60,390 bases of DNA. It comes from an uncultured Methanobrevibacter sp. (lineage in GTDB: Archaea; Methanobacteriota; Methanobacteria; Methanobacteriales; Methanobacteriaceae). The DNA is taken from assembly GCF_900314615.1 (NCBI RefSeq), contig NZ_OMWA01000028.1, forward strand, positions 1 through 60,390. Reading direction: 5' to 3'. Below the pieces are notes generated by a model. That model was not told the origin of the DNA. It did no database searches and was given only the letters and a program-made list of their open reading frames with translations. This document shows, in pieces, positions 25,453 through 33,276 of this stretch. The position numbers and the translations under genes were made by a program. The stretch's first letter is position 1, and every line of letters begins with the position of its first letter.

Positions 25453-26370
25453 ATGGAAAGTGATGAAGAATTTAGAACTGTTCGGGTTTATACTAAAAAA
25501 TATAACAGTAAGGACAAAGACGGCAATCCTGTCGAAAAGGAATCTAAGCAAAAACAGGTAAGTCTTAAAAAAGAAGACCCTTTTGAAGATAATGAACTGG
25601 TAAAGGTTTTGGCGCAAAAGGATTATGAAGCATTGGTGAATAATCAGATTTCAGATGAAAAGCTTGATGAGTTCAATCAGACCATTCAGGAAAAGGATGA
25701 GTTGATTGAAACATTGCAGCAGCAGATTCAAACTCTGAAAGGTTCATTTTTTGATGATGTCGATTCTCTTAAAGAACAGTTGACCGATAAGGAAGAGCTT
25801 CTAAAGGCTAAGGATGAGATTCATCAGTTAAATAAAAAAATTACCCAAATTGATGATGAAAGGGTAGCTATTTTTAAAGAGCTTGACTATAAAAACAGGA
25901 TGATTCTTGCATATAATGTTGAGCTTAACAAATCAATTCTCAATGCTATAAACGTTGTTATTGATGAAGCCAGAGATAACATTAACCGCAGAAATGCTTT
26001 GCTTATTAAAGATTTGGAAAGATCCATTGAAAAATCCAAACATGATGTAAATGAGAAGAATAAAGCTATAGCATATGATATAAAAGCAACCGTTGAGGAT
26101 ATGAATGAACAAATCAGAAATACAAGTACTATTAAAATGATTCTCAATAAGAAAAACATTAATTTAAGAGTACCTACTGATGATTTGCTTAAACCTTTTG
26201 AATTTGACTTTGATGTTGAACAATTGCTTTCAGGTCAGGCCCTTGAACTTGATGCAGCTGAAATCCTAAAAGAAGTAATGCCAAAACTTCCGGAACCATT
26301 TTCCAAATATATTGACACTTTAGAAGAGGCTCCCGAAACAATAGATGTTTTATCAAAAAAAGAGGAATAG
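25453..26370 (+). CDS. Coiled-coil hypothetical protein
   Basis: A 305-residue, highly charged protein. Residues 65-215 are predicted long coiled coil (DEKLDEFNQTIQEKDELIET...). The C-terminal third has a less repetitive region with INLRVPTDDLLKPFEFDFDVEQLL. No enzyme motif, signal peptide or membrane segment is seen. GTGGTGTT serves as ribosome binding site. It is followed 3 bases later by the next gene, so they form an operon. I do not recognise the family. Confidence 0.7.
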   Translation: MESDEEFRTVRVYTKKYNSKDKDGNPVEKESKQKQVSLKKEDPFEDNELVKVLAQKDYEALVNNQISDEKLDEFNQTIQEKDELIETLQQQIQTLKGSFFDDVDSLKEQLTDKEELLKAKDEIHQLNKKITQIDDERVAIFKELDYKNRMILAYNVELNKSILNAINVVIDEARDNINRRNALLIKDLERSIEKSKHDVNEKNKAIAYDIKATVEDMNEQIRNTSTIKMILNKKNINLRVPTDDLLKPFEFDFDVEQLLSGQALELDAAEILKEVMPKLPEPFSKYIDTLEEAPETIDVLSKKEE

Positions 26371-26373
26371 CAG

Positions 26374-26796
26374 ATGAGAACATTCAACAACGGTAAAATC
26401 ACTTTTCAATATCCTGATTCATGGGAAGTGGAAAAAGCGGATATTCTCTCAAATCCGGACTGCATTGCCACATTGTCCAAAGGCCAGGAAAATCTAATCA
26501 ATGCTGTGATGTTTCCGACAGCTACAAATCTTGATGATTATAAGGTATTCATGGAAGATGCAATATCAGATGACGGCGGAGTAATATTCTCTTCAGATTT
26601 TATTAAAATTGCCGATAAGGATGCAATAAAGCTTCATGCAAATATGGATACTCCTGAACTTAATTTTGATATTCATACCTATGTTTTCATTGAAAATAAA
26701 GATATTTACATCTTTGAGCTTAGAACTCTTGACATTTCAGGAGAATCTGAAAGAGAATTCAAAAATATGATTGAATCCTTTAAAATAACTGTGTAA
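26374..26796 (+). CDS. PsbP/MOG1-like small protein
   Basis: A 140-residue soluble protein. The opening FNNGKITFQYPDSWEV, alternating strands and the closing EREFKNMIESFKI resemble the PsbP-like alpha/beta fold seen in many uncharacterised prokaryotic proteins, where FxYPxxW is a recurrent feature. No catalytic residues are evident. It lies 3 bases after the coiled-coil gene and overlaps the convergent tRNA-ribosyltransferase-like gene by 17 bases. The fold assignment is tentative. Confidence 0.65.
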   Translation: MRTFNNGKITFQYPDSWEVEKADILSNPDCIATLSKGQENLINAVMFPTATNLDDYKVFMEDAISDDGGVIFSSDFIKIADKDAIKLHANMDTPELNFDIHTYVFIENKDIYIFELRTLDISGESEREFKNMIESFKITV

Positions 26797-27523
26797 ATTC
26801 AAGCAGATAATCCATATGGGTTCTATCAAGTATTTTCAATGTTGAGATGTTCTGAGGTGTTGTGCCTGAGCGTTCCTCTACAAGATTTCTAAGGGATTTG
26901 TTTTTCATGTGTGCATGGATTTCCTTTATCACAAATTCCATATTTTCAATATTTTTTTCTTCAAGCTCTTCTTGTGTGATGTTTTCATAAATAGGATAGG
27001 AATTTAAATCATATGCTTTGGTTGGAGTTTGAAGCACGTTAATGTGACTGTAATAATTTGCTGAATCTGTTAAAAATCCATCAATTCCCATATAAGTTAA
27101 GATTGGCATGAATGACAGTTCCGCAAATGAAAAAATAAAGTAACTTGATTTTTTAGCTTCTTTTTTAAGATTGACTATAATTTCAACAAGTTCTCTGGGA
27201 TTGGTTAATAGAGCATCTCCGTTTGCTATAATGAATCCGTTGTAGCCCATTTCTTCCAGTTCTTTTAAGCATTTGATTCTTAAATCCAGATATTTGGACC
27301 CTTGGATAACTGCAATATCTGAAGTGTCTACATTTTCTTTAGAAAGTCTTAATGTTTCTTTTACATTGAATTCAGCTATTTCTCTATCGATATTATGTGC
27401 AGATCCTTCACTTGGTGCAATTTTTAAATCTTTTTTGTAAAAGAGTTTTGGAGTAAGTTCTCCGTCTATTTTTCCGACTCTTCCCGGTCCGTCATGTGAT
27501 TTAATTTCAAATTTTTTTATCAT
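26780..27523 (-). CDS. tRNA-guanine transglycosylase/archaeosine-synthase-like protein
   Basis: A 247-residue protein resembling the N-terminal TGT-like domain of archaeosine-pathway enzymes: FEIKSHDGPGRVGKIDGELTPKLFY at the start, then VIQGSKYLDLRIKCLKELEEMGYNGF and FSFAELSFMPILTYMGIDGF in the barrel. It is much shorter than full-length archaeal TgtA and has no PUA domain, so it may be one subunit of a split enzyme such as ArcS alpha. The activity is inferred. Transcribed alone and convergent with the preceding gene. Confidence 0.65.
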   Translation of the reverse strand: MIKKFEIKSHDGPGRVGKIDGELTPKLFYKKDLKIAPSEGSAHNIDREIAEFNVKETLRLSKENVDTSDIAVIQGSKYLDLRIKCLKELEEMGYNGFIIANGDALLTNPRELVEIIVNLKKEAKKSSYFIFSFAELSFMPILTYMGIDGFLTDSANYYSHINVLQTPTKAYDLNSYPIYENITQEELEEKNIENMEFVIKEIHAHMKNKSLRNLVEERSGTTPQNISTLKILDRTHMDYLLEFTQLF

Positions 27524-27589
27524 TTATTTCATCCTATGTTATTGTTATTAATATTTTAATTTTTTAGGTTAATAAAAATGTTTCATTTG

Positions 27590-27610
27590 GTGTAATCTTT
27601 ATGATTACAC
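27590..27610. promoter_or_regulatory. Perfect palindrome upstream of hdrC (candidate operator)
   Basis: GTGTAATC-TTTAT-GATTACAC: exact 8-base arms, 5-base spacer, ending 20 bases before the TATA box. The size and position suit a dimeric regulator. Confidence 0.6.
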
Positions 27611-27630
27611 TTGCAAAAAATTTAGTAACC

Positions 27631-27690
27631 TTTATATATCATACTTTTAAGATTATTATTATGGATTTGAGGATTTAATCCTTCGAATCC
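27631..27690 (+). promoter_or_regulatory. hdrCB promoter and leader hairpin
   Basis: TATA box TTTATATATC at 27631-27640 places the transcript start near 27660. The leader then folds: GGATTTGAGGAT (27663-27674) pairs with ATCCTTCGAATCC (27678-27690) around a TTA loop, with one bulge and one wobble. The ribosome binding site AAGGTG follows at once (27691-27696). Confidence 0.55.
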
Positions 27691-27704
27691 AAGGTGTGTT
27701 TTCA

Positions 27705-28721
27705 ATGTCTATTATAAATCGTTTAAAATCTCTATTCGGAGATAATGATAAGGAAGAAAAAGACATCAGTAATGATGTATCAAACACATCTGATGATGTC
27801 CAAGTTACATCTTCACAAAATCTAAATGATCCTATCGTTTCTGGAACTAAAAAAACTGTTTCAATTGATGTTTCAGTTAAAAAAAGTCCAGAAGAGAAAG
27901 GTGTTAATTTAACTTTCAAAAAAGACATCGAACCTCTCAGTGAGGAAATAACTGAAGATTCTTCTCAAGAAATTGTGGAAGAAGTTGAAGTTGCTGAAGA
28001 AACTGAGGCTCCTGTTGAAGTTGAAGAAGTTGCTGAGGAATCTGAAACTCCTGTAGAAGCTGAAGAAGTTGCTGAAGAAACTGAAGCTGTTGAAGAAGAT
28101 GAAGCTGTTGAAGAAGATGTCGAGGAAGTTGATGAAAAAACAAATGATAAAGAGAGAGATAAAATGACTTTATTGACTGATAAAGAATTATTAAATGATA
28201 GTAACCGTGATCCAGATTTCACTGCTGAATTTATTGACGCAGGTATTGAAACTGTAAAACACTGTTTCCAATGTGGTACCTGCAGTGGTAGTTGCCCATC
28301 TGGAAGAAGAACTCCATACAAAGTAAGACAAATTGTCAGAAAATGTTTATTAGGATTAAAAGAAGAAGTTATCACTGACGATGCTTTATGGATGTGTACT
28401 ACTTGTTACACTTGCCAAGAAAGATGTCTTAGAAGTGTAAAAATTGTTGAAATTATCAAAAAAGCTCGTAACATTGCTGCTCATGCAGGTTACATGGCAA
28501 AACCTCACAAAATGACTGGTGTATTTGTAATGAACACCGGACACGGTGTACCAATCAACGATGCTACCAAAGCATTAAGAGCAAAAATTGGTCTTTCTGA
28601 AATTCCACCAACAACTCATGCTTTCCCAGAAGCATTAGCTGAAGTACAAAAAATATGTAAAATCACTGGTTTTGACGAATTAATTGGTTATGATGAAGCA
28701 ACCGGTGGATTAAAAGAATAA
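27705..28721 (+). CDS. hdrC: CoB-CoM heterodisulfide reductase subunit C with acidic N-terminal extension
   Basis: HdrC passes electrons within the HdrABC complex that reduces the CoM-S-S-CoB heterodisulfide. The normal ~185-residue protein starts at Met154 (nt 28164); before it is an extension, basic at its start and then Glu/Val/Ala-rich (about 80-150). Cluster motifs are Cys187-x2-Cys190-x2-Cys193-x3-Cys197-Pro and Cys231-x2-Cys234-x2-Cys237-x3-Cys241, where the usual following Pro is Leu242. AAGGTG supports ATG 27705, but AGAGAGAGAT before ATG 28164 could allow internal initiation. hdrB follows after 21 bases. Confidence 0.9.
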   Translation: MSIINRLKSLFGDNDKEEKDISNDVSNTSDDVQVTSSQNLNDPIVSGTKKTVSIDVSVKKSPEEKGVNLTFKKDIEPLSEEITEDSSQEIVEEVEVAEETEAPVEVEEVAEESETPVEAEEVAEETEAVEEDEAVEEDVEEVDEKTNDKERDKMTLLTDKELLNDSNRDPDFTAEFIDAGIETVKHCFQCGTCSGSCPSGRRTPYKVRQIVRKCLLGLKEEVITDDALWMCTTCYTCQERCLRSVKIVEIIKKARNIAAHAGYMAKPHKMTGVFVMNTGHGVPINDATKALRAKIGLSEIPPTTHAFPEALAEVQKICKITGFDELIGYDEATGGLKE

Positions 28722-28742
28722 ATTTATTAGGAGAGTTATAAT

Positions 28743-29571
28743 ATGGAAATTGCATACTTCTTAGGTTGTATTATGAACAACCGTTATCCTGGTGTAGAAA
28801 AAGCTACCAGAAAATTATTTGAAGCTTTAGATATTGAATTAAAAGATATGGAAGGAGCATCTTGTTGTCCTGCTCCTGGTGTATTTGGTTCTTTTGATGA
28901 AGAAACCTGGGCTACTATCGCAGCTCGTAACTTAACTCTTGCTGAAGACATGGGTGCAGACATCATGACCGAATGTAACGGATGTTTCGGATCCTTATTC
29001 GAATGTAACCACATGTTAAAAGAAGACGCAGAGAAAAAAGCTGAAATTAACAAAAACTTAGCTGAAATTGGCAGAGAATACAAAGGTACTATTAATGTAA
29101 AACACTTCGCTCAAATTTTAAGAGACGATGTTGGTTTTGAAAAATTAGCTTCATTAATCGAAAAACCTTTAGACTTAAATGTTGCTGTTCACTACGGTTG
29201 CCACTTCTTAAAACCTACTGAAACTATCGGTATTGAAGATCAAGCTGAAAACCCATCCATCTTAGATGACCTTGTAGAAATCACTGGTGCTAAATCAGTT
29301 GACTACAAAGACAAAATGATGTGCTGTGGTGCTGGTGGAGGTTTAAGATCCAGAGATTTAGATGTAACTACACGTATGTCCTTTCTGTCACTTACAATTC
29401 GACCAAGGTCAAGTCGAAGTTAACGAAAAATACGGAACTGATTTTGCATTACCTGTATTCCACTTAGCTCAATTATACGGATTAGCTATGGGATTATCAG
29501 CTGAAGAATTAACCTTCGATGCTCAAAGAATTGATGCAACTCCTGCTATCAAAAAAGCATTAGGTGAATAA
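28743..29571 (+). pseudogene. hdrB: CoB-CoM heterodisulfide reductase subunit B, deleted and frameshifted
   Basis: HdrB holds the two noncubane 4Fe-4S clusters that reduce the heterodisulfide. The first CCG domain is intact (CIMNN..., SCCPAPG, CNGCFGS), as is the start of the second (HYGCHFLKP, MMCCGAGGGLRSRDLDV). After about residue 212 the frame shifts and stops at 29423. The remaining C-terminus is present in the +1 frame from TGT 29377 (CPFCHLQFDQGQVEVNEKYG) to TAA 29571. Between CC and CPFC there are 49 bases, where the family needs about 105-108, so some 56 or 59 bases are missing. True mutation or assembly error. Confidence 0.88.
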
Positions 29572-29575
29572 ATTT

Positions 29576-29663
29576 AAGGATTTTTTATCCTTTTATTTTT
29601 TATTTTTTTAGACATTGAAAAGACATTTTGGAACAGTTATCATTTTCATGATAACTTTTTTTT
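29576..29663 (+). terminator. Two hairpins with T-runs after hdrB
   Basis: First AAGGAT/ATCCTT (29576-29592) with a T5 loop and T-rich tail. Then GTTATCA/TGATAAC (29636-29642 and 29649-29655), an exact 7-bp stem followed by eight T. The pair would be an efficient stop for hdrCB transcription. Confidence 0.7.
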
Positions 29664-29690
29664 ACCCAAAATTTTTTTGTTTGTAAATAT

Positions 29691-29717
29691 GCGAATTATT
29701 CGTAATTACTTTTATAT
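29691..29717 (+). promoter_or_regulatory. Promoter with dyad for the DUF749 operon
   Basis: TTTTATATAGG (about 29708-29718) is a TATA box. Directly upstream is the dyad CGAAT-T-ATTCG (29692-29702). GAGGTG precedes ATG 29765. Confidence 0.5.
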
Positions 29718-29764
29718 AGGATTAGTAAGAAAAAGTAAACTAATAAAACTAATGAGGTGTAATT

Positions 29765-30031
29765 ATGTTTGTAGCAACATTAGATGGTATATTTAAATAT
29801 TCTGACCTTCCTGAAGAATATGAACCATATGTACAATTTAAAGCAACTATTGATAAAAGAGAACTTAAACCAAGTGATGAACTTGCAATTTTAAACATTG
29901 CAGGAACTTCTACTCATCATGTATTATTTTTAGATTCTTATACCAGCACTAGTGAAATTGAAAAAGAATTAAAAGATGCTGATGCAAAAATCAATCATAC
30001 TACTTTAAAAATTATAGGTGGACATTTATGA
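29765..30031 (+). CDS. DUF749-type small protein
   Basis: An 88-residue archaeal protein beginning FVATLDGIFKYSDLPEEYEPYV, which resembles the DUF749 family of euryarchaea; function unknown. It overlaps the DUF2096 gene by 4 bases (ATGA), and the phosphoesterase follows 9 bases after that, so the three form one operon behind a TATA box at about 29710. Confidence 0.7.
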   Translation: MFVATLDGIFKYSDLPEEYEPYVQFKATIDKRELKPSDELAILNIAGTSTHHVLFLDSYTSTSEIEKELKDADAKINHTTLKIIGGHL

Positions 30032-30555
30032 GCTTACCATCAGAACAGAATTGGTTAGTTCTGAATAATCTCATTAAAGACTTGAGTCAAAAAGGTTATG
30101 AGATTCCTAATGGAATTAACCCTGAGATGGGTTTGATTAGATCTTCTATCAGCTCTTATAAAAGAGATCCATCTCACCCTGATTTGATAAATGGTTTAGC
30201 TAATGCAGAGATGTCTTTAAATAATATTCAAGCAACTCTTATTACTATTGCAGAAGAAGAGGGAGATGAATATGTTGACCACTGGCTTGATTTATTAAAA
30301 CAGGTCATGCAGGGAAAAGAAGTATTTGAATTTGCAGATTCACGTTCAAAGTTTTTAGTCAACGCGCCTCCGGGATTAACTACCGGAAGAATTCATCTTA
30401 AAGTCCCTTTAGCTGAAGAAAGAGTTCAAGAAATTGCAGAATGGAATGGTCTCATAATTGAATTTGATGATGATGTCACTGTTGAATTGCATGGTGATAA
30501 ACCTGATTTACAGGCAGGTTTAAAGGAAATGGGATCTTTCTTTTTAGAACAATAA
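30028..30555 (+). CDS. DUF2096-type protein
   Basis: A 175-residue soluble protein matching the archaeal DUF2096 family in its opening (LPSEQNWLVLNNLIKDLSQK) and in NAPPGLTTGRIHLKVPL. The N-terminal half is helical, the C-terminal half mixed. No catalytic motif is evident. It is translationally coupled to the DUF749 gene and followed by a phosphoesterase; the shared operon suggests a common but unknown process. Confidence 0.75.
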   Translation: MSLPSEQNWLVLNNLIKDLSQKGYEIPNGINPEMGLIRSSISSYKRDPSHPDLINGLANAEMSLNNIQATLITIAEEEGDEYVDHWLDLLKQVMQGKEVFEFADSRSKFLVNAPPGLTTGRIHLKVPLAEERVQEIAEWNGLIIEFDDDVTVELHGDKPDLQAGLKEMGSFFLEQ

Positions 30556-30564
30556 GGTGATTAA

Positions 30565-31257
30565 ATGACTAAAATTTTAGCAATAAGTGATGTTCACGGT
30601 GAAGAAAACGAAAATTTATACACCTATCTAAACAATCACGAAGAAATTGAGTTAGTTATAATTCTTGGAGATATTACAGATTTTGGACCTTTGGACTTTG
30701 TAGGTACTTTCATTGAAAAAGTAGCAGACTGTGGTGTAGATGTAATAGCTATTCCAGGTAACTGTGATCCTAAAGGAATTTGCAATGCTATTAATGAGGT
30801 CTCTTTCTGTCTTCACAATAATATTATCGCATATGGGGATGCTATATTATTCGGATACGGCGGATCCAATGAAACTCCATTCAACACTCCTGGAGAAATC
30901 CAAGACAATAAGATTTATGGAGATGTTTACGAATTATTAGCTAATTATGATTATGTCTACAATGATAAGGTTCCTAAAGTAAAAATATTGGTTACTCATG
31001 CTCCGCCATATAATACTGAAGCAGATAAACTTGAAAGTGGGGACCATGTTGGTAGTGCAGGTATTTTAAAATCAATCCATGAATTTGAACCTCAAATAAA
31101 TATTTGTGGACATATTCATGAAGCTAAATCACTTAGTAAAATTGGAATAACTACTGATGTAGCAAACCCAGGTATGCTTAAGGATAATGGTGCAGTCTTG
31201 ATTGATATTAAAGACGGCTCTGATTATGATATAAGCTTAATATCTTTAGATGAATAA
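30565..31257 (+). CDS. Metallophosphoesterase
   Basis: A 230-residue calcineurin-type phosphoesterase with the full metal-binding series: ISDVHGEE (about 6-13), LGDITDFG (35-42), PGNCDP (65-70), VTHAPP and CGHIHEAKS. Two metal ions are expected at the active site; the substrate is unknown. It is the last gene of the DUF749-DUF2096 operon and is followed by a long T-rich tract. Confidence 0.9.
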   Translation: MTKILAISDVHGEENENLYTYLNNHEEIELVIILGDITDFGPLDFVGTFIEKVADCGVDVIAIPGNCDPKGICNAINEVSFCLHNNIIAYGDAILFGYGGSNETPFNTPGEIQDNKIYGDVYELLANYDYVYNDKVPKVKILVTHAPPYNTEADKLESGDHVGSAGILKSIHEFEPQINICGHIHEAKSLSKIGITTDVANPGMLKDNGAVLIDIKDGSDYDISLISLDE

Positions 31258-31354
31258 TTTTCATCTTTCTTTTTTTTATTATTTTTCTCAAATCAAATAA
31301 CAAATTTTATTTAAGATTAAACTATATATTTTATATGATATACTGGGTGTTATT

Positions 31355-32266
31355 ATGATTTGGATTACTGGTGACGTCGACGGTAAGTTATACAAAGAAC
31401 CTTTCTCTAAAGGTATTTTGTCTCGTTCTCTAAATGTTGCGGATATTGGATTTGAAAGAGCTTATGAAATGGCCAGTGAAATTGAAGCAGATTTGATAAA
31501 AGATGACATTAATGAAATTTCCAGCGTTGATTTGGCTCAGGTTGTCTTCAATTATTTGAAAAATGTTGATCCAAGTATTGCAAAAAAATATAAAAACTGG
31601 AGGTCACTTAGATCATCTAAAAAGCCTTTAATCATATTGATTGGTGGTGCTTCAGGTGTTGGAACTTCATCAATGGCTTTTGAACTTGCAAATAGACTCA
31701 GATTAAAAAATCTTATTAGTACAGACATGATTCGTGAAGTAATGCGTAAAATTGTATCAAAAGAATTAAGTCCTGTAATTCACAAATCAAGTTTCGATGC
31801 TTATGAAAGCATAAGGACTCCGTCCATACGTATAGATTCGGTCATTGAAGGATTCATCAGTCATGTGGATGTTGTCAATGTAGGTATTGAAGCAATTATT
31901 GAAAGGTCTGCTAAAGAAGGTATTAGTACAATTATTGAAGGGGTTCATATTGTTCCAGGGTTTATCCGCAAGGATTTGATGGAAAATAACAATATAATTA
32001 TTTTTACATTGACTGTTGATGATGAGGAATCTCATAAGCAAAGGTTCTATTCTAGATGCAGGCAGCCTTGGGTAAAACGTTCTCTTGAAAAGTATATGGA
32101 GAACTTTGGTACAATTAGAAAAACCCAGAAGTTTTTAGTTGAGCAGGCTAAAATTCATGATTCTCGGATAATTAACAATGTAGATATTAATGAAACAATC
32201 GATATTATGGTTAATGATATCCTTGAAGAATTCGGAGGTGAAGACAATGTTGAACAAGAAAGTTAA
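31355..32266 (+). CDS. 2-phosphoglycerate kinase
   Basis: Kinase that makes 2,3-diphosphoglycerate from 2-phosphoglycerate, the first step to cyclic 2,3-diphosphoglycerate, a phosphate store and stabiliser of Methanobacteriales. The 303-residue protein has an N-terminal ATP-cone-like domain (about 10-85) and a P-loop kinase domain with LIGGASGVGTSSMA (about 94-107) and STDMIREVMR. Its 3' end overlaps the CBS-domain gene by 20 bases. Confidence 0.88.
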   Translation: MIWITGDVDGKLYKEPFSKGILSRSLNVADIGFERAYEMASEIEADLIKDDINEISSVDLAQVVFNYLKNVDPSIAKKYKNWRSLRSSKKPLIILIGGASGVGTSSMAFELANRLRLKNLISTDMIREVMRKIVSKELSPVIHKSSFDAYESIRTPSIRIDSVIEGFISHVDVVNVGIEAIIERSAKEGISTIIEGVHIVPGFIRKDLMENNNIIIFTLTVDDEESHKQRFYSRCRQPWVKRSLEKYMENFGTIRKTQKFLVEQAKIHDSRIINNVDINETIDIMVNDILEEFGGEDNVEQES

Positions 32267-32636
32267 AGAAATTATGACTACAGATGTTATTACAACAACT
32301 AGTGATATAGATGTTGTATATGCATTTGAAAAGTTAATGAAACATAAAATCAGTTCTCTTCCTGTTGTTGAAGATGATAAACTGATTGGAATTATAACTG
32401 CTACTGATGTAGGCCATAATTTAATTTTGGATAAGTATGAATTAGGAACAAGTGTGGAAGAGATAATGATTAAATCTGTTATTACCATTTCTCCTGAAGA
32501 TACACTTGAAAACGCTATTCAAATTATGAAAGAAGGTGTTTCATCTTCTGGAATATTAAATCAACTTCCTGTTGTTGATGGCGATAAGTTAGTGGGTATA
32601 ATTTCAGATGGAGATATTATTCAAGAAATTTTCTAA
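32247..32636 (+). CDS. CBS-pair domain protein
   Basis: A 129-residue stand-alone pair of CBS domains (VKEIMTTDVITTTSD ... LPVVEDDKLIGIITATDV; VEEIMIKSVITISPED ... LPVVDGDKLVGIISDGDI). Such modules bind adenine nucleotides and report energy state. I place the start at ATG 32247 because GGAGGTGA lies just upstream, inside the kinase gene; an earlier in-frame start at 32190 lacks one. Tight overlap with 2-phosphoglycerate kinase suggests it regulates or is co-regulated with that step (inference). Confidence 0.88.
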   Translation: MLNKKVKEIMTTDVITTTSDIDVVYAFEKLMKHKISSLPVVEDDKLIGIITATDVGHNLILDKYELGTSVEEIMIKSVITISPEDTLENAIQIMKEGVSSSGILNQLPVVDGDKLVGIISDGDIIQEIF

Positions 32637-32784
32637 TTTTATCTCTTTTTATTTATTATTTTTAATTTTAACTATTTTTTAAGGATTTACTATAAATTTA
32701 TTTTTTTCTAGAAAGAGAATTTTTATTAATTTTTTTCATTTCCAATAATTATTTTTTATTCTAGTAATGACTTTTTTGATAAAC

Positions 32785-32794
32785 TTTATATAAT
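32785..32794 (+). promoter_or_regulatory. TATA box of the SRP RNA gene
   Basis: TTTATATAAT, about 27 bases before the first SRP RNA bases. This fixes the RNA start near 32813-32818. Confidence 0.6.
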
Positions 32795-32815
32795 ATTAGG
32801 GTTATATATTATTAT

Positions 32816-33075
32816 GGCTAGACTGGAGGGTTAGGGGTCCTCTGTAAGCACACACCCCCTTTGGTGCAGTCGAAGTTCAAAAGGCGGCTTTTCAAGGAAA
32901 TGTAAGCCTAGGAAAACAACATAGAAACCTCGTCCTACAGGATTGGTGGTGGTGAAGTTTTTACTGGAGGGTAGAAATTAGTCACCTTTGGTATAGGAAT
33001 GGGTCAGGCCCGGAAGGGAGCAGCTTTACTATTAACATTTCAATGCTTGTAGAATCCCGGGGTGGAGTTGGATTT
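32816..33075 (+). ncRNA. ffs: Signal recognition particle 7S RNA
   Basis: Scaffold of the archaeal signal recognition particle, binding SRP19 and SRP54 for membrane targeting of ribosomes. The helix 8 signature GGGTCAGGCCCGGAAGGGAG followed by CAGC is intact at about 33000-33023. The 5' domain has GGGGTCC then CTGTAAG, typical of archaeal 7S RNAs, and the paired helix 5 strands flank it. The length of about 260 nt is a little short of the usual 300. Ends are estimated from the TATA box and the loss of structure; expect an error of several bases. Confidence 0.88.
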
Positions 33076-33188
33076 TTAGATCACTTATATTTTTGAGATT
33101 TGTCCACTTTTGAACATGCCATTTACTAAAAATAAATAAGTTTATAAATAAGTTTTTACATATAATTTATTATACTGTTTTTTCATAT

Positions 33189-33272
33189 GTCGGGATGGCC
33201 CAGCCTGGTACGGCGTTGGACTGCTAATCCAATGGTCAATCGACCTCCGGGGTTCAAATCCCCGTCCCGGCG
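33189..33272 (+). tRNA. tRNA-Ser (GCT anticodon)
   Basis: 84-base type II tRNA. The acceptor pairs GTCGGGA with TCCCGGC, the anticodon stem-loop is TTGGA-CTGCTAA-TCCAA with anticodon GCT (reads AGC/AGT), and the long variable arm is typical of serine. The T arm is CGGGGTTCAAATCCCCG. Discriminator base is G; CCA is not encoded. A TATA-like TTTATAAATA lies about 45 bases upstream. Confidence 0.95.
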
Positions 33273-33276
33273 CTTA

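Noticed and set aside
27937..28143. Minus-strand Gln/Leu-rich frame opposite the hdrC extension
   Set aside because: It is the complement of a Glu-rich codon repeat (GAA/GAG reads as Leu and Gln in other frames), with no start signals.
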